This document shows, piece by piece, positions 1 to 5,530 of a DNA stretch of 5,530 bases. Source of the stretch: Eudoraea sp. (lineage in GTDB: Bacteria; Bacteroidota; Bacteroidia; Flavobacteriales; Flavobacteriaceae); the NCBI GenBank assembly GCA_013042125.1, contig JABDQS010000136.1, positions 1 to 5,530 on the forward strand, in the 5' to 3' direction. Both the position numbers and the translations under genes were made by a program. Every line of letters starts with the position of its first letter. Positions within the stretch are counted from its first letter, which is position 1. Under the pieces are notes generated by a model, which worked only from the letters and a program-made list of their open reading frames with translations, searched no databases and was not told the DNA's origin.

Positions 1-424
1 GGGTTTTTCTGTAGGCTCTTTGATACATTAGGGCATAACACAAAAAGATCATTGCAAAACCAAAACCATACATTACAAATAAGGAGGCTAATTCATCTCT
101 TGTGATAGCCTGAAGGCCCATCCAGGAATTGACCAATGACTTTAACGGAAACACATAATACAGCACTACAAAGAGCAGTATGGAGTTTAAGGCAATGATC
201 CAGTTGTCTATATATGAGTTCCTTCTAAAGAAATTGTAATGAACTTTCCATAAGATGACGAGGACAAAGAAGCTGGCGCCAAAACTTACAAAATTAATAG
301 CCTTAGCCCCGGTTAACCAGAGGCTGGCATCCATATCCAGCGTCACAACCATAAGGGTTGCGGCAAAGGCAAACACCCCGTCACTAAAGGCCTCCACTCT
401 ATTATTATTATGTAAGAACTTCAT
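1..424 (-). CDS. TMEM175/DUF1211-family K+ channel homologue, N-terminal 141 residues (3' end outside window)
   Basis: This is the N-terminal part of an integral inner-membrane protein. The start is the ATG at 424-422; an in-frame TAA lies six codons upstream, so no earlier ATG is possible. The protein opens with R9-V-E-A-F-S-D-G, the RxxxFSD signature at the head of the first TM helix of TMEM175 (DUF1211) proteins. Four hydrophobic segments follow at about residues 12-30, 43-60, 74-93 and 114-134. TM2 ends with the family-like W59-x-x-H62 and F65-F66, and TM3 contains a conserved-looking Asn (N80) and then Pro (P93). Bacterial members are usually about 200 residues, so roughly a third is missing beyond the left edge. 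Characterised bacterial TMEM175 proteins are tetrameric, K+-selective leak channels; conduction by this one is inferred. It begins 11 bases after the propeller gene stops, which implies cotranscription with that gene and probably with otsAB. No clear Shine-Dalgarno sequence precedes the ATG. Confidence 0.85.
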   Translation of the reverse strand, partial: MKFLHNNNRVEAFSDGVFAFAATLMVVTLDMDASLWLTGAKAINFVSFGASFFVLVILWKVHYNFFRRNSYIDNWIIALNSILLFVVLYYVFPLKSLVNSWMGLQAITRDELASLFVMYGFGFAMIFLCYALMYQRAYRKT

Positions 425-435
425 AGGATCTATAA

Positions 436-1356
436 TTAATTACCGGGAACCTCGGCCGCAAAAGCCAATTTGCCGGAGATATTATTGCTTGCGATCCTGG
501 ATATCTTTGAGATCTCAGTTTTTGGAAATTCTGCTACTACCTTCCACTGGTTATGGTCAGTATCCGGGGTAAGTTGTATGATCTGGTTGTCATTACCGGC
601 CAGGATGGATCCGTTGATCAACCAGCAAATATCCTGAACCCCCGGAGGTAACGCAGCTATTGTTTTTGTGGCTCCCGAAATTGGGTTCATTGATCTTATT
701 TCCAGAACATCTCCCTCTTTGCTGATAAAACTAATGAGATCAGAGTTAGGGATCTTATGAAGCGACCTCCCAACATTTCTTTGAAAGGTATAGTTGGTGC
801 CATCCTTTAGGTTGGAAACTACGAGGTCCATCCTATTCTCGACCAATACCGAGGAGACGAGGATATCCGGGTCATACCAAAGGTGATATCCCACCTTCAG
901 ATCTTTGAGCAGTACTCTGGCCGATCCGGTATTAAAGTTATATTCATACAATAACTGGGTTCCGTCTGTATCTAGTCTTATAGCCGAAATGGATCGTTTT
1001 CCCGGGATCTTTAATGGAGAATACTCACTGCCATTCTTTGTCTCTGATTTCCATTGCAAACTATCCCTGTTCAGAGCATAGGCCGCAATATCGGTTTGTC
1101 CATTGCGTGTGGAGGAGAATAATACGAGGTTGTCATTGTAAAAAGAGGGTTGATTGTCATAGCCCGGATTGTTAGAAATGTTCTGAAGAGCCTTAAAACT
1201 CATGCCTTCTGAATTTGTCTCCAGCGCAACTACAAATACTTCGGTATTAGTTTGGGCAGAGCTCACAGGGGCATAAGCGCAAACTATTACTCCTAGTAGT
1301 ATTCCCAGATAGTTATACTTTTTCTTCTGTAAACCTGTTGAGTAGATCTCGTACAT
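436..1356 (-). CDS. Secreted TolB-like (PD40/WD40-like) beta-propeller protein, function unknown
   Basis: A 306-residue protein with a Sec signal peptide: three lysines (11-13), a hydrophobic core at about 17-29, and a likely cut after the Ala-Ser-type stretch at A34, before Q35. The mature part should therefore lie in the periplasm. The clearest repeat is at residues 66-93, with N-Q-P-S-F, then L-V-L-F-S-S-T-R-x-G and D-I, which matches the PD40 motif of TolB-type propellers. Weaker blade-like repeats occur near 111-140, 160-180, 205-222, 245-262 and 285-304, which would suit a six-bladed fold. No catalytic motif is visible. Cys26 is not in a good lipobox (V precedes it), so a lipoprotein is unlikely. 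The first 14 codons overlap the end of otsAB in another frame. No better in-frame start exists, because the Lys-rich head of the signal peptide is itself inside the overlap, so translational coupling is likely. TMEM175 follows after 11 bases. The fold assignment is good; a partner or ligand cannot be named. Confidence 0.85.
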   Translation of the reverse strand: MYEIYSTGLQKKKYNYLGILLGVIVCAYAPVSSAQTNTEVFVVALETNSEGMSFKALQNISNNPGYDNQPSFYNDNLVLFSSTRNGQTDIAAYALNRDSLQWKSETKNGSEYSPLKIPGKRSISAIRLDTDGTQLLYEYNFNTGSARVLLKDLKVGYHLWYDPDILVSSVLVENRMDLVVSNLKDGTNYTFQRNVGRSLHKIPNSDLISFISKEGDVLEIRSMNPISGATKTIAALPPGVQDICWLINGSILAGNDNQIIQLTPDTDHNQWKVVAEFPKTEISKISRIASNNISGKLAFAAEVPGN

Positions 1357-3529
1357 TTTTTATGCTGTCTAGATAGTATTTGGCTTGTGTCTTCTGTCTG
1401 CCCACCTTTACGGTCACTGCTGTTTCCGGTAATTCCTGAAACATAAACTCGTCTGTCCAGTCATCTCCAATGGCAAACACAAAATCATAGGAATCCTGAG
1501 TAAAAATACGCATTGCAGCTCTTCCTTTATTCACATTGCTACTTTTTATCTCCATTACTTTATTGCCATTAAGCACACTAAGATCATCATTTGCGATAAG
1601 ACTACGCAATACCGCATCTAGTTCCGAGGCTCTCTTCTGACCAAAGTCGGGATCAGTGTTACGGTAATGCCAGGCCAACGAATAATTCTTCTCTTCAATA
1701 AAACTTCCGGGGGTTCTGTCCACAAATGACTCCAGAACGGGAAAGATCTTATCGAACCAATCTTTCTTCACATTTTCCAGTATTGTGAAGTCGGATCCAT
1801 TTTCAGATAGCCAAACTCCGTGTTCTACGATCATATTATATTTTTTCTTTAGGAACCAGCGCTCAAACGTTTCCTTATCACGACCACTAATGAGATAAAC
1901 ATCTGTATTGGCCCGGGCGGTCAGTTTGTCTAAAAGCTCGTATAAAGCGGCATCGGGTGAAGCTTTTTGCGGATCATTGTGAAATCCGGCCAGAGTACCG
2001 TCATAGTCTATAAAGAGCAGTCGCTTTTCAGCTTCCCGATATTGTGTCATGATGGTATTGGTAAGATCAACAGATAAACGCCTTGTTATATAAGTTGGGT
2101 CCTTATCACTTTGTATAGTGAGGGATCGCATAAAATCATTGGCCCATTTTTCCACATTGTAACGTTCCAGCCTTTTTTGCAACACGGTGTTCCTTTCTTT
2201 TTGTTCCTTTACCGGCATCTGTATAGCCTTGTGAATTGTATCTGCAATTTGTTCAAAATTATTGGGGTTGATCAACAGGGATTCGTTCATTTCATTTGCG
2301 GACCCTGCCATCTCGCTCAAGATAAGCACCCCTGTTTTATCCGTACGGGTAGCTATATATTCTTTCGCCACGAGGTTCATCCCGTCCCGGATGGGCGTAA
2401 GCCAGGCAATGTCGCATGAGGTATATAGATCTATAAGATTGTCAAAGGGTAAGGAACGATAGAAATACCAAATGGGTGTCCAGCTAACCGTAGCGAGTTC
2501 TCCATTGATCCTGCCAACCAATTCATCGATCTCTCTTTTTAATAATTGGTATTGAGGAACATTAGATCTTGATGGTACGGCCAAAATGATCAGACGGACC
2601 TTTTCCTTGTATTGGGGATATTTATGCAAAAAATATTCATAGGCATTCAGGCGTTTTGCAATGCCTTTAGAATAGTCCAATCGATCGATGGAAAGTAAGA
2701 ATTTAGCATCGGGTGAAGCCTCTTTGTGTTTGTTGAGCCTTCTTTGTAGTTCGGACTGGTCCTTGTTGGAAAGCGACTCATTTTGCTGAGCGGCATTGTT
2801 GAATTTCGCATAGTCGATCCCCATTGGGAAAGAATCGACCTTTACTACACGATCATCCGCATATATATCGTTAAAACTTACTTCTAATCCCAGGATACGC
2901 CGTACAGAACTTAAAAAATGCCGTTCATAGTCGTAGGTGTGGAAGCCAATAAGATCCGATCCCAATAATCCCAATAAAACCTCTTCCCTCCATGGGAGTG
3001 TTCTGAAAATCTCATAGGACGGAAAGGGAATATGGAGGAAAAATCCGATAGAAATATTGGGTCGTTTTTCACGAACCATTTGGGGGACGAGCATTAGTTG
3101 ATAGTCGTGGACCCATATAATATCATCTTCCCCTGCTTCCGCCAATATGGCATCAGCAAACTTTTGATTAACTTCTTTATAGGTGTTCCAACTGTCAAGT
3201 TCAAACTCAGAATACTCAAGAAAATAGTGAAAAAGCGGCCAGATAGTTCGGTTACTGAAACCGTAATAAAACCCATCTACTTCTTCGGTTGTAAGTTTTA
3301 CTTTGGAAGACCCATGTTTGGCCAGGGCCTCATCTATCATACCCTCTAACTCAGGGGGGATCTCTTCCTCAGTTAGGCCACTCCATCCTATCCATAAGCT
3401 TTCTCCCTCAGAATGAACAGATTTCATTCCGGTAGCTAAACCTCCTACACTTGGGATCGCATTGATAGATCCATTGTCAATTTGCAATTGAACAGGCAGC
3501 CGATTTGAGATAATGATAGTTTTGGCCAT
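1313..3529 (-). CDS. otsAB: Bifunctional alpha,alpha-trehalose-phosphate synthase (GT20) / trehalose-6-phosphate phosphatase (HAD)
   Basis: A 738-residue cytoplasmic fusion that makes trehalose: UDP-glucose plus glucose-6-phosphate give trehalose-6-phosphate, which is then dephosphorylated. Residues 3-470 form the GT20 synthase. Visible are S-N-R10-L-P and V-G-G30-L near the N-terminus, W46-I-G-W-S-G, F-Y-Y89-G with W97, H141-D142, the phosphate-binding pair R283 and K288 in D-R-L-D-Y-S-K-G, and R-D382-G-M-N-L-V-A-K-E390. These correspond to the E. coli OtsA ligand residues, so this half looks active. Residues 500-738 are the HAD phosphatase: D508-Y-D510-G-T (nucleophile and acid/base), S548-G-R, E569-H-G, K668-G-R, and G-D689-D690-W-T-D693-E. 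All four HAD motifs are intact. The ATG at 3529 gives the usual start (M-A-K-T-I-I-I-S-N-R). It diverges from the GH15 gene and leads a tight three-gene run with the propeller and TMEM175 genes. No frameshift or missing catalytic residue is seen. Confidence 0.97.
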   Translation of the reverse strand: MAKTIIISNRLPVQLQIDNGSINAIPSVGGLATGMKSVHSEGESLWIGWSGLTEEEIPPELEGMIDEALAKHGSSKVKLTTEEVDGFYYGFSNRTIWPLFHYFLEYSEFELDSWNTYKEVNQKFADAILAEAGEDDIIWVHDYQLMLVPQMVREKRPNISIGFFLHIPFPSYEIFRTLPWREEVLLGLLGSDLIGFHTYDYERHFLSSVRRILGLEVSFNDIYADDRVVKVDSFPMGIDYAKFNNAAQQNESLSNKDQSELQRRLNKHKEASPDAKFLLSIDRLDYSKGIAKRLNAYEYFLHKYPQYKEKVRLIILAVPSRSNVPQYQLLKREIDELVGRINGELATVSWTPIWYFYRSLPFDNLIDLYTSCDIAWLTPIRDGMNLVAKEYIATRTDKTGVLILSEMAGSANEMNESLLINPNNFEQIADTIHKAIQMPVKEQKERNTVLQKRLERYNVEKWANDFMRSLTIQSDKDPTYITRRLSVDLTNTIMTQYREAEKRLLFIDYDGTLAGFHNDPQKASPDAALYELLDKLTARANTDVYLISGRDKETFERWFLKKKYNMIVEHGVWLSENGSDFTILENVKKDWFDKIFPVLESFVDRTPGSFIEEKNYSLAWHYRNTDPDFGQKRASELDAVLRSLIANDDLSVLNGNKVMEIKSSNVNKGRAAMRIFTQDSYDFVFAIGDDWTDEFMFQELPETAVTVKVGRQKTQAKYYLDSIKNVRDLLNRFTEEKV

Positions 3530-3543
3530 AAAATGAATGTTTT

Positions 3544-3559
3544 TAACTCCTTTTAGTTA
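3544..3559. repeat. Short inverted repeat in the otsAB leader
   Basis: TAACT and AGTTA flank a six-base loop (CCTTTT on the plus strand): perfect 5-bp arms. In otsAB mRNA the loop and part of one arm carry AAAAGGAG, the only Shine-Dalgarno-like run near this gene, but it ends 17 bases before the ATG, too far for normal use. Arms of this size can arise by chance in AT-rich DNA. Confidence 0.3.
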
Positions 3560-3580
3560 TAATTTCTCTAAATTTCGTCA

Positions 3581-3595
3581 AATTGTGGCGCAATT
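3581..3595. promoter_or_regulatory. 15-bp dyad, candidate operator between the divergent genes
   Basis: AATTG-TGGCG-CAATT has perfect 5-bp arms around a 5-bp centre and sits between the two candidate promoter boxes, near the predicted GH15 transcription start. Dyads of this size and position are typical of small-repressor or activator sites that control a divergent pair. No regulator gene is present in the window, and a chance match is possible. Confidence 0.3.
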
Positions 3596-3605
3596 ACAAT
3601 GAAAC

Positions 3606-3613
3606 CAAAATTA
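3606..3613 (-). promoter_or_regulatory. Candidate Bacteroidota -7 promoter element for otsAB
   Basis: Read on the minus strand this is TAATTTTG, which fits TAnnTTTG exactly. It would place transcription start near 3600 and leave a leader of roughly 70 bases before the otsAB ATG. A -33 TTTG is not found 17-23 bases further upstream (that stretch is already the start of the GH15 coding sequence), so the call rests on one half of the promoter only. Confidence 0.3.
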
Positions 3614-3630
3614 TTACCACATTCTCATTT

Positions 3631-5436
3631 ATGGATAACTTAGATTATGGAATTATAGGAAACTGCAGGAGTGCGGCACTTGTTTCAAAAACAGGCTCAA
3701 TTGAATGGAGTTGCCTGCCTGAATTTGATTCTTCTTCCGTTTTTGCCAAGTTACTGGATGAAAAAAAGGGAGGAAGTTTTGGGATTAAGGTAGCACCGTC
3801 CTATACTATAAAACAACGGTATAAAAAACATACTGCGATCCTTATTACCAGGTTCAGCGATGGAAATAATATCTTTGAGGTGCAGGATTTCATGCCTCGT
3901 TATCACAAAGAAGTTCGTGATTTTTACGGTCCTCCGGAAATAGTTCGTTATATAAAACATATATCCGGCAAACCATGTTTTAGTGTTCATTATGAACCAA
4001 AGCTTGCCTATGCTGTAGGGAAGACCCATACCTATGTAAAAAAGAATTTCATTGTGAGTTTAACTCAGGGTGAAAAGTTCGAAACTGTATTTTTATATAC
4101 TTCTTTTAACAAGAATGCCGTTGTGGAAGGTCGGGAAATGGAGATCACCAATAATGGGTATTTTCTGCTAGCCTATAATGAAAAGATTTTTCAACCAAAT
4201 GTTCGCAAAATTTATCTGGAACTGGAACGCACAAAGGTCTACTGGTTAAACTGGAGCAATAAGACCCCGGATTATAATTTATACAATGCCGAGATAAACC
4301 GGAGTGCCATAACACTCAAGATGCTTACCTATAATAAAACGGGGGCGGTTCTTGCCGCAGTCACTACCTCATTACCCGAAACCATTGGAGAGGTCCGCAA
4401 CTGGGATTATCGTTTTTGCTGGATCCGGGATGCGTCTATGGCCATCAAGGTAATGGCTTATCTCGGACACTTCAATGTGGCCAAAAGATACCTGCAATTT
4501 ATAGTAGATCTTATTCCGGATAAGGATGAGAAGTTGCAGATCATGTACGGGATCAACAAGGAAAAAAAATTAACCGAAAAAACGCTGGATCACTTAAATG
4601 GTTACAAGGGGTCTAAGCCTGTGAGGATAGGAAATGCTGCTTACGAACAGCGGCAGAATGATATTTACGGTATTTTGATGGATGTTCTTTATCAACAATT
4701 AGATAAACACAACACCGATATAGAAAATGGTGAAGAATTGTGGGGTATTACCAAGGGCATCGTATGGATCGTTTCCAAACACTGGGAAGAGCCGGATAAG
4801 GGGATCTGGGAATTTCGTTCAGAAGACAGACATTTTACCTTTTCAAAAGTACTGTGCTGGGTGGCGATCGATCGTGCCATTAAAGTAGCCAGGATCTTCC
4901 GCAAAAGCAGGAAGATAGAAAAATGGAGCGTTTTAGAGCGAGCCATCAAAAAAGATATCATGGACAATGCATGGAACGATGAGGTGGAGGCCTTTACGCA
5001 ATCTTATGGTTCTCCCAATTTGGATGCCGCCGTTCTTTTGATGGAATCCTATGGTTTTATCCCTGCAAAAGACCCAAAATTTATTAGCACTGTACATGCC
5101 ATTGAACGAGAACTTAGCAATGATGGCTTATTGTATAGATATAAGAACGAGGACGATTTTGGATTGCCTTCTTCTTCGTTCACTATATGTACATTTTGGT
5201 TTATCAACAGCCTTTATAAGATAGGAGAAGAAGAGAAGGCCAGAGCACTCTTTGATAAGCTATTGACCTACAGTAATCATTTAGGACTATTTAGCGAAGA
5301 CATTGATTTTAAGACTAAAAGATTATTGGGAAATTTCCCTCAGGCCTATTCTCATCTGGCATTGATAGATTGTGCCGTCAATTTTGCAAATAAAGTTTCG
5401 GAACAGCAGGTTCTTGAATCTATGCATGAATCATAG
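3631..5436 (+). CDS. Cytoplasmic glycoside hydrolase family 15 protein, probable trehalase or glucoamylase-like
   Basis: A 601-residue protein that likely releases glucose from an alpha-glucoside by inversion; trehalose is the favoured substrate because of its neighbour. It starts at the ATG at 3631: M-D-N-L-D-Y-G-I-I-G-N-C-R-S is the usual family beginning. An in-frame TTG at 3583 would add 16 unlike residues. Residues 3-190 match the beta-sandwich N-terminal domain (TREH_N type). About 225-590 form the (alpha/alpha)6 barrel, with N257-W-D-Y-R-F-C-W-I-R-D-A-S, N335-A-A and Q340-R-Q-N-D-I-Y-G, E386-E-P-D-K-G-I-W-E394 (predicted general acid), C520-T-F-W, and S555-E556-D-I-D followed by G567-N-F-P-Q-A-Y-S-H (E556 predicted general base). 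No signal peptide or TM segment is present, so it acts in the cytoplasm. Length is normal for the family and no motif is broken. It diverges from otsAB across 101 bases, and its end overlaps a convergent gene. Family assignment is firm; substrate is inferred, with glycogen-derived oligosaccharides as the alternative. Confidence 0.93.
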   Translation: MDNLDYGIIGNCRSAALVSKTGSIEWSCLPEFDSSSVFAKLLDEKKGGSFGIKVAPSYTIKQRYKKHTAILITRFSDGNNIFEVQDFMPRYHKEVRDFYGPPEIVRYIKHISGKPCFSVHYEPKLAYAVGKTHTYVKKNFIVSLTQGEKFETVFLYTSFNKNAVVEGREMEITNNGYFLLAYNEKIFQPNVRKIYLELERTKVYWLNWSNKTPDYNLYNAEINRSAITLKMLTYNKTGAVLAAVTTSLPETIGEVRNWDYRFCWIRDASMAIKVMAYLGHFNVAKRYLQFIVDLIPDKDEKLQIMYGINKEKKLTEKTLDHLNGYKGSKPVRIGNAAYEQRQNDIYGILMDVLYQQLDKHNTDIENGEELWGITKGIVWIVSKHWEEPDKGIWEFRSEDRHFTFSKVLCWVAIDRAIKVARIFRKSRKIEKWSVLERAIKKDIMDNAWNDEVEAFTQSYGSPNLDAAVLLMESYGFIPAKDPKFISTVHAIERELSNDGLLYRYKNEDDFGLPSSSFTICTFWFINSLYKIGEEEKARALFDKLLTYSNHLGLFSEDIDFKTKRLLGNFPQAYSHLALIDCAVNFANKVSEQQVLESMHES

Positions 5437-5530
5437 GAGCTCCTTTGTGCTTAATTAATCCGGGCAGCTCGTCCAGATCTGCTATGGGTATAAACGGATT
5501 CTTGATGATAGTCCTGAGAGAGTGTACTCC
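5420..5530 (-). CDS. C-terminal 36 residues of an unidentified convergent gene
   Basis: Read leftward from the right edge, one frame is open for 36 codons and ends at TAG (5422-5420). It contains N-P-F-I-P-I-A-D-L-D-E-L-P-G-L-I, an ordinary-looking protein tail rich in hydrophobic and acidic residues. The other two minus frames stop earlier (near 5483 and 5453). If real, it overlaps the last 17 bases of the GH15 gene tail to tail, leaving no room for a terminator between them. The start and most of the protein lie outside the window, and I do not recognise the family. The short open length makes this a moderate call. Confidence 0.55.
   Translation of the reverse strand, partial: GVHSLRTIIKNPFIPIADLDELPGLIKHKGAPMIHA

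Larger units (their letters stand above)
3530..3630. promoter_or_regulatory. Divergent intergenic region between otsAB and the GH15 gene
   Basis: These 101 AT-rich bases separate the two ATG codons and must contain the promoter of the GH15 gene and, unless it lies inside the GH15 coding sequence, that of otsAB. On the minus strand TAATTTTG at 3613-3606 is an exact match to the Bacteroidota -7 box TAnnTTTG, but no TTTG -33 element is seen at the right distance. On the plus strand the best -7 candidate is TAAATTTC at 3569-3576 (one mismatch), also without a clear -33. Two short dyads lie between these sites. Assigning the interval as regulatory follows from gene geometry; the individual boxes are tentative. 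Confidence 0.6.

Noticed and set aside
255..572. Plus-strand open frame of 105 codons
   Set aside because: It lies antisense to the TMEM175 start and the propeller end, both of which have recognisable family motifs; its translation shows no domain-like features.
1275..1290. Cys26 of the propeller protein as a lipoprotein cysteine
   Set aside because: The residue before it is Val, not Gly, Ala or Ser, and a good signal peptidase I site follows at residues 32-34.
1950..2719. 14-base direct repeat GCATCGGGTGAAGC at 1950-1963 and 2706-2719 inside otsAB
   Set aside because: Both copies encode A-S-P-D-A in the same frame, in different domains; two isolated short copies look like coincidence rather than a repeat element.
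3094..3349. Short open frames on both strands within the otsAB coding region
   Set aside because: They overlap conserved GT20 motifs of otsAB and have no supporting start context or recognisable product.
3583..3630. Upstream TTG start extending the GH15 protein by 16 residues
   Set aside because: The extension is unlike GH15 N-termini, uses a rare start codon and would consume the promoter region; the ATG at 3631 gives the usual family beginning.
5161..5199. Possible loss of a catalytic Glu in GH15 (P-S-S-S-F before C-T-F-W, where many bacterial members have a Glu)
   Set aside because: In this family the general base is expected later, just before the G-N-F-P-Q-A-Y-S-H motif, where E556 is present; the Ser-rich site is probably not catalytic.

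Overview
The window looks like the chromosome of a Bacteroidota member, most likely a marine-type Flavobacteriaceae. This is inferred from the gene content (a one-piece OtsA-OtsB fusion beside a GH15 trehalase-like enzyme, and an exported TolB-like PD40 propeller), moderate AT-richness, ATG starts with little or no usable Shine-Dalgarno sequence, and one exact match to the Bacteroidota -7 box (TAnnTTTG). No rRNA, tRNA, CRISPR array, insertion sequence or phage gene is visible. Coding density is very high.

Layout. On the minus strand, three genes read leftward from about 3529: a bifunctional trehalose-6-phosphate synthase/phosphatase (3529 to 1313), a secreted beta-propeller protein (1356 to 436, overlapping the previous gene by 44 bases) and the start of a TMEM175-type potassium channel (424 to the left edge, truncated). 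They are packed tightly enough to be one operon. On the plus strand, a GH15 glucoamylase/trehalase-like enzyme (3631 to 5436) diverges from the synthase across a 101-base gap that should hold both promoters and contains two short dyads. At the right edge, the C-terminal 36 residues of an unidentified minus-strand gene converge on the GH15 gene and overlap its end by 17 bases.

How the genes fit together. OtsAB makes trehalose from UDP-glucose and glucose-6-phosphate through trehalose-6-phosphate. The divergent GH15 enzyme has no signal peptide and belongs to the group that includes bacterial trehalases, so it is the natural candidate for hydrolysing trehalose (or a related alpha-glucan) in the cytoplasm. 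The pair forms a make/break module. A K+ channel homologue downstream of the synthase suggests osmotic or ionic stress, but that is inference from gene order. The propeller protein has no assignable role. Nothing here amounts to a clearly new system. The least explained points are the propeller gene whose signal peptide is written across the end of otsAB, and its linkage to a TMEM175 channel.
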